Position numbers and translations under genes: made by a program | Notes under the pieces: model-generated | Seen by the model: the letters and a program-made list of their open reading frames with translations, nothing else | What the model was told of the DNA's origin: nothing | Databases searched by the model: none | Shown: positions 17,500 through 25,581 of the stretch, in pieces | How the letters are laid out: the number at the start of each line of letters is the position of its first letter | How positions within the stretch are numbered: position 1 is the stretch's first letter | Assembly (NCBI GenBank): GCA_002426015.1 | Contig: DINS01000021.1 | Coordinates: 124,001-188,000, forward strand | Source: Flavobacteriaceae bacterium UBA5534 | GTDB lineage: Bacteria; Bacteroidota; Bacteroidia; Flavobacteriales; Flavobacteriaceae | DNA: 64,000 nt | Direction of reading: 5' to 3'

Positions 17500-17703
17500 A
17501 TGAAGATTTTTACTATTATATTATCCATTATTGCATTAGGATTAATCATTTTTAACGCAACAAAAGTGAACCTCGACCATCCATTTGAAGGCGAGAGTAT
17601 CATCGCCATCATTACGATTGTCGCATCACTTTGTGCTGTTATTTTGCTTCAGATATTGAGAATTTCTAAACGTATTGAACAACTTTCTAAACGTAACAAC
17701 TAA
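17500..17703 (+). CDS. Small two-helix membrane protein
   Basis: 67 residues with two predicted membrane helices (FTIILSIIALGLIIFNATKV and the segment from IIAIITIVASLCAVILLQIL) and a basic C-terminus (SKRIEQLSKRNN). It is not recognised as a named family. The stop codon overlaps the start of the next gene by one base, and MarC precedes it by 15 bases, so it is a real part of the operon. Confidence 0.75.
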   Translation: MKIFTIILSIIALGLIIFNATKVNLDHPFEGESIIAIITIVASLCAVILLQILRISKRIEQLSKRNN

Positions 17704-18305
17704 TGTTTGATGCTCTCATCGTTGGAGGTGGCGCAGCGGGTTTATCTTGCGCCTTGGTATTGGGTTCGGCTGGTAAAAAACCATATGCTCAAGATAAAAA
17801 AATAGGTATCATCGTTCATCAACGAACATCACATTTACAAAGTGCATTATTCAATAACGTGTTGGGATTGAGCCCTGGAACCACAGGAATCTCTATTTTA
17901 GAACAAGGCAAAGACCAACTTACCGATTTATACCCACATATAGAACAAATTGAAGATGAAAAAGTACTGGAAATCATCCAACAAAATGATGCTTTCTCCA
18001 TCATCACAAACAAAAGCACTTACACATCAAAACTTGTGGTCATTGCTGTTGGCTATACCAACTTATTCAGCATAAAAGGGCTGGAACCTTACATAGAGCC
18101 TCATCCAAGAGCTGTGGTCGAAAAAGAACGTATATGGTTAAAAAACACCAATCATCTTATCGAAAATGGTCTATACGTTGCTGGTACTTTGGCTGGATGG
18201 CGAAGTCAGTTTGCAATAGCCTCGGGTAGTGGCGCACAAGTGGCTACCGACATTTTAACACTTTGGAATGATGGAAAAGATGCACAAGTGCATGACAAAA
18301 TTTAG
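17703..18305 (+). CDS. Small FAD-dependent oxidoreductase (thioredoxin reductase-like)
   Basis: 200 residues. The N-terminal dinucleotide fold VGGGAAGLSCALVLG (about 6-20) and the late LYVAGTLAGWRSQFAIASGSG flavin-binding segment are clear. The protein is shorter than a thioredoxin reductase (about 310) and has only one nucleotide fold; the central NAD(P)H domain and the CxxC pair are absent. It may therefore use a different reductant. Overlaps the upstream gene by one base. The substrate is unknown. Confidence 0.8.
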   Translation: MFDALIVGGGAAGLSCALVLGSAGKKPYAQDKKIGIIVHQRTSHLQSALFNNVLGLSPGTTGISILEQGKDQLTDLYPHIEQIEDEKVLEIIQQNDAFSIITNKSTYTSKLVVIAVGYTNLFSIKGLEPYIEPHPRAVVEKERIWLKNTNHLIENGLYVAGTLAGWRSQFAIASGSGAQVATDILTLWNDGKDAQVHDKI

Positions 18306-18306
18306 C

Positions 18307-19899
18307 CTATTCCCCTTTGCTCAACTTAATCACTTCTTCAATCATATCATCAGTAGAATTCATGATTTCTTCGTAAGCATTTCTACCATAGAGTTGGTCT
18401 GCCAATGATGCTTTGATGAGTTGCTTAATTTCTGCATTATAAGCCACAAAGGTAATATTGACGTTTTCTTTGACACTCAAATACTCCTGAAAACGAACAA
18501 CAACATCATCACTTACTACAAAATTATTGATAAAATCGTCCTGTGTGACATTTTGGTAAGGCTTGCGATCTTTATCTAGCTCTTCAAAAACAAAATAGCT
18601 GATATAGCCTCTGCGCAAGATATAATTAATGGTTTCGTTGCTCTTAGCTATATTTAATGGTACAAATACATCAGGGATGATACCTCCTCCTCCATACACA
18701 ATTTTACCTTTTGGTGTTTTAAACTTTAAAGAATCAGCTACTTCTATATTTATAGCATCGTTAAACTCACCATTGCTTAATCTTTTATAATAATCATTAT
18801 AATACGTATCACTTTCTCCATTATTATAAGGACGCTGTATCGAACGCCCTGTTGGCGTATAATAGCGAGACACTGTCAATCTTACAGCGCTACCATCACC
18901 AAGAGCCATCTCACGTTGTACCAGGCCTTTTCCATAACTACGACGACCTACAATAGTGCCTTTGTCATTGTCCTGCAAAGCTCCTGCAACAATTTCACTA
19001 GCAGAAGCCGAATTTTCATTGATGATTATAAATACTTCGCCTTCTTCAAAATCACCTTTGCGAGTCGCATAACTTTTTTCGATTTTACCAGATTTGTTTT
19101 TAGTGAACAAAATAAGTTTGTCATCTTCCAAAAACTCATCGACAATCTGTTCTGCAATGGCAAGAAATCCACCAGGATTATCGCGTAAGTCTAAAGCTAA
19201 TTTTGTAGCACCTTCATTTTGCAGCCTATCCAATGCCTTTTTAAATTCTTTATAGGTCGATTCTGCAAAACGATTTATTTTTATATAACCCAAATCTGAC
19301 GTCAACATATACGCTGCATCAACGCTATTGATTGGAATTTCTGAACGTTTTACAGTAAAATCGAGTAACTTATTCTCACTTTTACGATAGACTTTCAATC
19401 TTATTTTGGTATCTTTTTCGCCCTTTAGTTTTTTGATGATGTCGGCGTTGCTCCATTGGCGTCCAAAAATAGAATCCCCATCAGCCATAATAATACGATC
19501 ACCACTTTTAATGCCTGCTTTTTCACTTGGACCACCTTCACTTGGGCGAATCACTGTAATTGTATCTCTATACGTGTAGAAGCTCACACCAATGCCTACA
19601 AAATCACCTTTCATATTTTCAGTGACACGTTGCATTTCACTTTTAGGGATATAAGTTGAATGTGGATCGAGGTTATCTAAAATACCATTGACAGTAACAT
19701 CTACTATGCTATCGGTATTGATATCGTCAACATACTCATAATCTATATAATCAATGAGCCTATTGAGTTTGTCTTTTTTGCTATTGGACGTAAATAAACG
19801 GTCAGATGTATCAGAAAAATTTAACTTCCCACCAATAAAAACGCCTGCTGCAATGGCAACGCCTATAATCAATGGTATGTATTTTTTCTGAAAGCTCAT
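18307..19899 (-). CDS. S41 family C-terminal processing protease
   Basis: 530 residues. A single N-terminal membrane anchor (IPLIIGVAIAAGVFIGG) is followed by a PDZ domain (about 85-175; VGIGVSFYTYRDTITVIRPS, SGDRIIMADGDSI) and the S41 peptidase domain. The catalytic pair is Ser299 in NENSASASE and Lys324 in SYGKG, 25 residues apart as in CtpA/CtpB. The C-terminal ~150 residues are an extension typical of flavobacterial members. The enzyme faces the periplasm and cleaves proteins near their C-termini. Its start overlaps the end of the dCMP deaminase gene by four bases, so they are co-transcribed. Confidence 0.94.
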   Translation of the reverse strand: MSFQKKYIPLIIGVAIAAGVFIGGKLNFSDTSDRLFTSNSKKDKLNRLIDYIDYEYVDDINTDSIVDVTVNGILDNLDPHSTYIPKSEMQRVTENMKGDFVGIGVSFYTYRDTITVIRPSEGGPSEKAGIKSGDRIIMADGDSIFGRQWSNADIIKKLKGEKDTKIRLKVYRKSENKLLDFTVKRSEIPINSVDAAYMLTSDLGYIKINRFAESTYKEFKKALDRLQNEGATKLALDLRDNPGGFLAIAEQIVDEFLEDDKLILFTKNKSGKIEKSYATRKGDFEEGEVFIIINENSASASEIVAGALQDNDKGTIVGRRSYGKGLVQREMALGDGSAVRLTVSRYYTPTGRSIQRPYNNGESDTYYNDYYKRLSNGEFNDAINIEVADSLKFKTPKGKIVYGGGGIIPDVFVPLNIAKSNETINYILRRGYISYFVFEELDKDRKPYQNVTQDDFINNFVVSDDVVVRFQEYLSVKENVNITFVAYNAEIKQLIKASLADQLYGRNAYEEIMNSTDDMIEEVIKLSKGE

Positions 19900-20330
19900 G
19901 ATGCGCTTAAATCTTCTATTAATTGTAGTTCAATCCCTGCTTTTTCTAAAAACTGCAGTCCCGAATTGTCTTTATAACCTTCTCTGTAAACGACTCTTAT
20001 AATACCTGCTTGGTGTATCAATTTGCTACATTCTTTACATGGTGACAATGTGATATAAAGTGTTGCACCTTTGCATGATTGTGTTGATGCTGCCACTTTT
20101 AAAATCGCATTAGCTTCAGCATGCAGCACATACCACTTTGTATAACCATCTTCGTCTTCACAATAATTTTCAAACCCTGTTGGTGTGCCATTATACCCAT
20201 CAGAAATGATCATTCTATCCTTAACAATAATCGCACCAACTTGTTTGCGTTTGCAATGAGATAATTTTCCCCATTCTTCTGCCATTCTCAAATAGGCTTT
20301 ATCGTATCGTAACTGTTTTTTCTTTGGCAT
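19896..20330 (-). CDS. dCMP deaminase family protein
   Basis: 144 residues. The zinc-binding cytidine/deoxycytidylate deaminase motifs are complete: His70-Ala-Glu72 (HAEANAILK) and Pro97-Cys98-x-x-Cys101 (PCKEC). The N-terminal GKLSHCKRKQVGAIIVKD segment is typical of the ComEB/dCMP deaminase group. It should convert dCMP to dUMP and so feed dTMP synthesis. Co-transcribed with the S41 protease by a four-base overlap. Confidence 0.88.
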   Translation of the reverse strand: MPKKKQLRYDKAYLRMAEEWGKLSHCKRKQVGAIIVKDRMIISDGYNGTPTGFENYCEDEDGYTKWYVLHAEANAILKVAASTQSCKGATLYITLSPCKECSKLIHQAGIIRVVYREGYKDNSGLQFLEKAGIELQLIEDLSAS

Positions 20331-20347
20331 TAATTAGTTTCTTATTT

Positions 20348-20433
20348 GGGCGTTACCCTTTGGGTCTGGCTATTCGCTATATCTTTTTGTGTTTAAAAAA
20401 CTACAAAAAGGATACCGCTTCTATCCTTAACGC
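20348..20433 (+). repeat. Dispersed structured repeat, copy 1
   Basis: An 86-base element beginning GGGCGTTACCC and ending ATCCTTAACGC, so that GCGTTA and TAACGC form the base of a stem. Inside are CTTTTTG and CAAAAAG, which form a second stem. It matches the element at 38352-38436 along its length. No coding frame. Confidence 0.75.
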
Positions 20434-20512
20434 AAATCCTATAACGAATATAAGTGGTTCGTATTTTAATTTGTATAATTTAGAGTTAAAATTTTCATCA
20501 TCACCGCTGTCT

Positions 20513-21103
20513 TTATGAAAACAACTTGCTGTTAATGAGCATCGGAATGAGCAGCCCAACGACTACAGCCGAAATAATCATCACCCAATCTCGCTTTGAA
20601 AATCGAAAAAGTGTCTGGCAAATAAATCCTAAAAAGACCACAATAAATGCCACGATAAGTTGTCCTATTTCTATTCCTAATGACAATTCTAAAATTGTGA
20701 TCAATTTGTTCTGCGCCTTATTCACAAGTTTTTCAAAATTATCCACATAGCCAAGTCCATGTATAAGTCCAAAAAACAAGGTGGTAAAAAACAAAATCCC
20801 TGCCTTTTCAGCCTGTGCCTTTTTCCCAGCGGTAAATACATTATACAATGCAATTATCAATATCGTTATTGGAATGAGCAACTCTACAAGTTGACGATTT
20901 ACATTTATAATATGGTAGGTTGCCAAAATCAAAGACAGTGTGTGGCCAATAGTAAAAACAGTGATCAAAAGCAAAACCCGTTTCCAATCTTTAAACAAAT
21001 AAGGCAGTGACAGCACAATTAAAAACAAAATGTGGTCGTAGGCATTGACGTTGAGTACATGGTACATGCCATGCTGCAGATAAGACAAAAACGTGTCGAA
21101 CAT
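20513..21103 (-). CDS. HupE/UreJ family membrane protein
   Basis: 196 residues with about six membrane helices. The family signature His residues are present in GMYHVLNVNAYDHILFLIVL (near residue 12-31), TIGHTLSLILA and FGLIHGLGYVDNF. HupE/UreJ-2 proteins are thought to be secondary metal (nickel) transporters, but the flavobacterial group has no tested substrate and no hydrogenase or urease genes are nearby. It is isolated, between the dispersed repeat and the divergent umuC. Confidence 0.85.
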   Translation of the reverse strand: MFDTFLSYLQHGMYHVLNVNAYDHILFLIVLSLPYLFKDWKRVLLLITVFTIGHTLSLILATYHIINVNRQLVELLIPITILIIALYNVFTAGKKAQAEKAGILFFTTLFFGLIHGLGYVDNFEKLVNKAQNKLITILELSLGIEIGQLIVAFIVVFLGFICQTLFRFSKRDWVMIISAVVVGLLIPMLINSKLFS

Positions 21104-21224
21104 AATTACTGTATTTGGGATAAATCAAAGGTACAATTTATAACCATTGCACAAAATAAATTTTAACACATTCATTATACCAAAAAATTATAATAATTAC
21201 CCGTTTTAATCTAATTTTATGCAC

Positions 21225-22487
21225 ATGTTTGCACTTGTCGATTGTAATAATTTTTATGCGTCCTGCGAACGCGTTTTTCAACCACAATTAAACCACAAAC
21301 CCATAGCTGTTTTGTCTAATAATGATGGTTGTGTCATTTCGCGCAGTGATGAAGCCAAGGCGTTGGGTTTGCCTATGGGAGCACCTGCGTTTAAGTACGA
21401 AGCATTTTTCAAACAACATAGCATCCAAGTATTTTCATCCAATTATTCCTTGTATGGCGACATGAGCGAGCGTGTCATGAGCATTTTAGGACAATTCACG
21501 CCAGACGTGGAAATTTATAGCATTGATGAGGCTTTTTTGCAGTTCAAAGGATTTGAGCGCTATGACTTTAAGGACTATGGACTTCAAATGCGACAACGTG
21601 TACTCAAATGGACAGGCATTCCAACCTGCGTTGGTATTGCACCAACCAAAGCTTTGTCTAAAGTTGCCAATAAAATTGCTCGAAAATTTCCGAAGCAAAC
21701 CAATGGAGTATATGTCATCGATTCTGAACAAAAACGAATTAAAGCTTTAAAGTGGTTAAAAATCGAAGATGTTTGGGGTATTGGTTATGCTCTACAAAAA
21801 CGGTTGAAAGCCAAAAATTGCAAAACTGCTTTTGATTTTATTCAATTGTCTGATGATTGGGTTCGCAAGAACTTTTCAATTACAGAGTGGAAACTAAAAA
21901 AAGATTTGGAAGGCATTCCAACTATGGAGCTCACTCACAAAGAACCCAAACGCTCCATTGCCACGACACGAAGTTTTGAATACACATATTCTGATCTAGA
22001 TAATATTAAAGAACGTATCTCAACTTTTGCCACAAGTTGTGCCGAGAAATTAAGAAAGCAACAATCGAGTTGTCATGTGATTATTGTATTGTTGAGTAGC
22101 GACAAACATAAAAAAGGACTGCCTCAACATAGAGCAAGTAAAACCTTTAGCTTACCTTATCCAACAGATTCTTCTTTGGTTATCAGTGATTGCGCTGTAA
22201 AAGCAGTCAGCGAAATTTTTAAGGAGGGCATCAAATACAAACGTGCTGGTGTTATTGTCACAGGATTGGTACCAACCGACAATCATCAACTCGATTTATT
22301 TCAACACGAAAATCCAAAACACAAGCCTTTAATGCAGCGTATTGATGCGATTAATCACAAATATGAAGCTGCAAAAATAAAATTGGGCAATCAAGATTTA
22401 AAACGCACTTGGAAAATGCGTCAAGAACGCTTATCTTTAAAATATACAACCAACATTAACGAAATACTCACTGTAAAATGTCATTAA
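21225..22487 (+). CDS. umuC: Y-family DNA polymerase V catalytic subunit
   Basis: 420 residues from the ATG at 21225; an ATG two codons earlier (21219) is also possible, but the family begins with FALVDCNNFYASCERVF. The catalytic acidic residues are seen in LVDCNNFY and in IDEAF. A helix-hairpin-helix region (VWGIGYALQKRLKAK) and little-finger domain follow. It copies damaged templates during the SOS response. The umuD gene overlaps its 3' end by ten bases; this umuC-umuD order is the reverse of the enteric operon. Confidence 0.95.
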   Translation: MFALVDCNNFYASCERVFQPQLNHKPIAVLSNNDGCVISRSDEAKALGLPMGAPAFKYEAFFKQHSIQVFSSNYSLYGDMSERVMSILGQFTPDVEIYSIDEAFLQFKGFERYDFKDYGLQMRQRVLKWTGIPTCVGIAPTKALSKVANKIARKFPKQTNGVYVIDSEQKRIKALKWLKIEDVWGIGYALQKRLKAKNCKTAFDFIQLSDDWVRKNFSITEWKLKKDLEGIPTMELTHKEPKRSIATTRSFEYTYSDLDNIKERISTFATSCAEKLRKQQSSCHVIIVLLSSDKHKKGLPQHRASKTFSLPYPTDSSLVISDCAVKAVSEIFKEGIKYKRAGVIVTGLVPTDNHQLDLFQHENPKHKPLMQRIDAINHKYEAAKIKLGNQDLKRTWKMRQERLSLKYTTNINEILTVKCH

Positions 22488-22927
22488 AATTCTTCACACC
22501 AAAAAACGCATTGGAGTTCTACACACCAGACGAAAGCCAAAGTCTGGATATTGTCTTGGCACAAACAGGTATTTCGGCTGGTTTTCCATCGCCTGCCGAC
22601 GATTTTAGAGACAACAAAATAAGTCTCGATAGAGCTTTGGTTAAAAATAAGGAAGCTACTTTTTATGCCAAAGTGAGCGGACAATCGATGATTGGTGCAG
22701 GTTTAGACGATGGTGATTTATTGGTCGTGGATAAAAGTTTAGAGCCTCAACACAACAAAATTGCCGTATGTTTTATTGATGGGGAATTTACTGTAAAACG
22801 TTTGCAAGTCAACAAAGAAGGTGTGTATTTACTTCCTGCAAACCCTGCCTATGAGCCTATACAGGTTACTGAAGACAACACCTTCCAAATTTGGGGCATT
22901 GTGACGCATGTGATTAAGAAAATCTAA
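22478..22927 (+). CDS. umuD: UmuD-type translesion polymerase subunit, self-cleaving S24 peptidase
   Basis: 149 residues. The self-cleavage site is the Ala34-Gly35 bond in SAGFPSPADDF, and the catalytic pair is Ser70 (SGQSMIG) and Lys107 (FTVKRL). The short N-terminal arm without a helix-turn-helix distinguishes it from LexA. RecA-stimulated cleavage yields UmuD', which activates UmuC. The first ten bases overlap umuC, so both are translated from one message. Confidence 0.93.
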   Translation: MSLKFFTPKNALEFYTPDESQSLDIVLAQTGISAGFPSPADDFRDNKISLDRALVKNKEATFYAKVSGQSMIGAGLDDGDLLVVDKSLEPQHNKIAVCFIDGEFTVKRLQVNKEGVYLLPANPAYEPIQVTEDNTFQIWGIVTHVIKKI

Positions 22928-22930
22928 ATA

Positions 22931-22962
22931 AAAAAGCTCCAACATTTCTGTTGAAGCTTTTT
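22931..22962. terminator. Terminator after umuD, also facing the tRNA gene
   Basis: AGCTCCAACA (22935-22944) and TGTTGAAGCT (22949-22958) pair with one C/A mismatch, loop TTTC, with A- and T-runs on both sides. Confidence 0.8.
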
Positions 22963-22963
22963 G

Positions 22964-23043
22964 TACTCAAGGCGGGAATCGAACCCGCACTCCGAAGAAC
23001 TGGATTTTGAATCCAGCGCGTCTACCAATTCCGCCACTTGAGC
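22964..23043 (-). tRNA. tRNA-Leu (anticodon CAA)
   Basis: Minus-strand cloverleaf. The acceptor stem GCTCAAG pairs with CTTGAGT (one G-U). The D-arm includes AATTGGTAGACGC. The anticodon stem CTGGA/TCCAG encloses the loop TTCAAAA, giving anticodon CAA for codon UUG. A class II variable arm (TCTTCGGAG) and the T-arm GCGGGTTCGATTCCCGC follow. CCA is not encoded. About 80 nt. Confidence 0.92.
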
Positions 23044-23136
23044 AACTATTAGTAATTGGACTGCAAAATTATAAAATATTTTACTACAAACAATTAAAAA
23101 TAACAGCTTTTTACTTTAGCAGTCCAAATAAATTCC

Positions 23137-23144
23137 TAAATTTG
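23137..23144 (+). promoter_or_regulatory. Bacteroidota -7 promoter element for prs
   Basis: TAAATTTG matches TAnnTTTG exactly, 52 bases before the prs start codon. Confidence 0.6.
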
Positions 23145-23196
23145 CACCTCGTTAAACAAAAAGCGAATCAATTCGTTATAAAACAACCTTTTATCA

Positions 23197-24138
23197 ATGC
23201 CTAACGTCATTACAGAAGCCAAAATTTTTGCCTGCACTCAAAGTAGAGAGCTGGCCGAAAAAATTGCAGCAACTTTTGGTGCACCACTGGGCAATGTCAT
23301 TACGTCAACATATAGTGATGGTGAATTTCAACCATCCTACGAAGAATCGATAAGAGGAACCCGAATTTTCATCATTGGCTCAACACATCCAGGCCCTGAA
23401 AACTTAATGGAAATGTTGTTAATGATTGATGCCGCAAAACGTGCTTCAGCAAGACATATTACTGCTGTTTTACCTTATTTTGGTTGGGCAAGACAAGACC
23501 GAAAAGATAAACCAAGGGTACCAATTGCAGCCAAGTTGGTAGCGAAAATGCTGGAAGCAGCAGGCGCGACACGCATCATCACTATGGATTTGCATGCTGA
23601 CCAAATACAAGGCTTTTTTGAAAAACCAGTCGATCATTTATTTGCATCGACCGTGTTTTTACCCTATTTGAGAAGTTTAAATCTTGACAATTTAACTATC
23701 GCTTCTCCAGATATGGGAGGCTCTAAAAGAGCTTATGCTTATTCCAAAGCGCTAGAAAGTGATGTCGTTATTTGTTATAAACAACGTGCCAAGGCCAATG
23801 TCATTTCGCATATGGAACTGATTGGCGATGTCACTGGCAAAAATGTCGTATTGGTAGATGATATGGTCGATACTGCAGGAACATTGACAAAAGCAGCCGA
23901 CTTGATGATGGAGCGTGGTGCATTGAGCGTAAGAGCAATTTGTACACACCCTATTTTATCAGGCAATGCATACGAACGACTTGAGAACTCTAAATTAGAA
24001 GAATTAATCGTAACTGACTCTATTCCTTTAAGACAAAAAAGCAACAAAATTAGAGTCATCAGTTGTGCTGATTTATTTGCAGAAGTGATGCATAATGTAC
24101 ACTACAACAAATCAATCAGCTCTAAATTTTTAATGTAA
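23197..24138 (+). CDS. prs: Ribose-phosphate pyrophosphokinase
   Basis: 313 residues. Signature segments: SDGEFQPSYEESIRG, the flexible loop ARQDRKDKPRVPI, the Mg-binding DLHADQIQGFF and the PRPP-binding loop VLVDDMVDTAGT. It makes PRPP from ribose 5-phosphate and ATP for nucleotide, His and Trp synthesis. The rplY gene follows after 25 bases, an arrangement common in bacteria. Confidence 0.97.
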   Translation: MPNVITEAKIFACTQSRELAEKIAATFGAPLGNVITSTYSDGEFQPSYEESIRGTRIFIIGSTHPGPENLMEMLLMIDAAKRASARHITAVLPYFGWARQDRKDKPRVPIAAKLVAKMLEAAGATRIITMDLHADQIQGFFEKPVDHLFASTVFLPYLRSLNLDNLTIASPDMGGSKRAYAYSKALESDVVICYKQRAKANVISHMELIGDVTGKNVVLVDDMVDTAGTLTKAADLMMERGALSVRAICTHPILSGNAYERLENSKLEELIVTDSIPLRQKSNKIRVISCADLFAEVMHNVHYNKSISSKFLM

Positions 24139-24163
24139 ATTAATATTAATATAAACAAAAACA

Positions 24164-24823
24164 ATGAAATCAATTACAATCAACGGATCTCAAAGAGAAA
24201 GCGTGGGCAAAAAAGCAACAAAAGCCTTACGTAATGCTGGTCAGGTTCCTTGCGTATTATACGGAGGAGACAAACCAGTGCATTTCTCTGCACCTGAATT
24301 GGCTTTCTCTAAACTGGTTTATACGCCTAATGCGCATACAGTTGTGATTGCTATGGAAAATGGAACATCTTACAATGCAATCATGCAAGATATCCAGTTT
24401 CACCCAGTGACAGATAAAATCTTACACATCGATTTTTATCAGTTATTTGAAGATAAAGAAATCACTATGGATATTCCTGTACATATTATTGGAACATCTA
24501 GAGGTGTATTAAACGGTGGTGTTTTACGTAGAAACCAACGTAAATTAAGAGTTAAGGCATTACCAGCAAATTTACCAGATTTTGTAGAGGCAGATATTAC
24601 ACCTTTAAAAATCGGAAGCAAGTTATACATCACTGCTTTAGCTAACCCTGATTACAAATTCTTACACCCAGATAACACTGTAGTTTGTCAAGTAAGACGT
24701 TCTAGAGCTAGTGTTGCTGAATTTGAAGAGGAAGAAGAGGCAGCTGCAGCAGAGGCGGCTGAAGGAGCAGAAGGAACTGCTGAAGGAGCTACAGCAGAAG
24801 CAACTTCTGAAGGTCAAGAATAA
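24164..24823 (+). CDS. rplY: 50S ribosomal protein L25 / general stress protein Ctc
   Basis: 219 residues, the long two-domain (Ctc) form. N-terminal 5S rRNA-binding domain (about 1-90; RESVGKKATKALRNAGQVPCVLYGG) and the C-terminal TL5-type beta domain (about 98-185; IPVHIIGTSRGVLNGGVLRR). The last ~35 residues are almost only Glu, Ala, Gly and Thr, a disordered acidic tail seen in other Bacteroidota members. Downstream of prs and followed by a terminator. Confidence 0.95.
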   Translation: MKSITINGSQRESVGKKATKALRNAGQVPCVLYGGDKPVHFSAPELAFSKLVYTPNAHTVVIAMENGTSYNAIMQDIQFHPVTDKILHIDFYQLFEDKEITMDIPVHIIGTSRGVLNGGVLRRNQRKLRVKALPANLPDFVEADITPLKIGSKLYITALANPDYKFLHPDNTVVCQVRRSRASVAEFEEEEEAAAAEAAEGAEGTAEGATAEATSEGQE

Positions 24824-24845
24824 ATCAATTTATTTTGATATATCT

Positions 24846-24877
24846 AAAAGCATTCTGTTAATCAGGATGCTTTTTTT
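24846..24877 (+). terminator. Terminator of prs-rplY
   Basis: The stem AAAGCAT...ATGCTTT with inner CTG/CAG pairs and loop TTAAT is followed by a T-run. Confidence 0.8.
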
Positions 24878-24895
24878 ATTTTTACTAAAAAATGA

Positions 24896-25528
24896 ATGTG
24901 CAAATTTTTACTAAATTTATTTAAAACATCAAAACCTTCCACTGATATCGAAGAAGATCCCATGAAAAAATTTTTAATAGTAGGACTTGGTAATATTGGA
25001 GCAGATTATGCTAATACGAGACATAATATAGGTTTCAAAGTATTGGATTTTTTGGCATCCAAAGAATCCTTGACTTTTGAAACCCAAAAATTAGGTGATG
25101 TGGCAACCTACAAATTTAAAGGTCGTCAGTTTATATTGCTCAAACCAAGCACCTATATGAATTTGAGTGGAAAGGCTGTGACTTATTGGCTTACCAAAGA
25201 GAAGATCCCATTGGAAAATCTATTGGTCATCACTGATGATTTGAACCTGCCTTTTGGGACTATTAGATTGAAAACCAAAGGAAGTGATGGTGGCCATAAT
25301 GGATTAAAAGACATACAAGACAAACTACAAACAACAACTTATAACCGTTTTAGATTTGGCATAAGCGATGCTTTCAGTAAAGGAAGGCAAGTCGATTATG
25401 TGTTAGGGGAATGGACTGATGAGGAAAACAAAAAACTTCCTGAACGATTGGAAAAATCGATAGAGCTTATCAAATCATTTGGCACTGCTGGTGTCAATAT
25501 CACAATGAACACTTATAATGGTGCATAA
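24896..25528 (+). CDS. pth: Peptidyl-tRNA hydrolase
   Basis: 210 residues. Core enzyme from MKKFLIVGLGNIGADYANTR; the catalytic His is in TRHNIGF and conserved Asn/Asp residues in PSTYMNLSG and ITDDLNLPFG, with GSDGGHNGLKDI later. It releases tRNA from stalled peptidyl-tRNA. The ATG at 24896 adds a 22-residue leader with a hydrophobic then acidic stretch that other flavobacterial Pth proteins seem to carry; the ATG at 24962 would give the conventional length. Confidence 0.93.
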   Translation: MCKFLLNLFKTSKPSTDIEEDPMKKFLIVGLGNIGADYANTRHNIGFKVLDFLASKESLTFETQKLGDVATYKFKGRQFILLKPSTYMNLSGKAVTYWLTKEKIPLENLLVITDDLNLPFGTIRLKTKGSDGGHNGLKDIQDKLQTTTYNRFRFGISDAFSKGRQVDYVLGEWTDEENKKLPERLEKSIELIKSFGTAGVNITMNTYNGA

Positions 25529-25558
25529 AAAAGGGAGCTGAATTCAGCTCCCTTTTTT
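25527..25558. terminator. Bidirectional terminator
   Basis: GGGAGCTG (25533-25540) and CAGCTCCC (25545-25552) enclose AATT, a perfect palindrome with A- and T-runs on both sides, between convergent pth and the metalloprotease gene. Confidence 0.92.
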
Positions 25559-25581
25559 ATTTATAAATTTAAATCAATTTA

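Noticed and set aside
20513..21103. Ni/Co transporter linked to hydrogenase or urease
   Set aside because: No hydrogenase or urease gene is in the window, so the metal assignment would be a guess.
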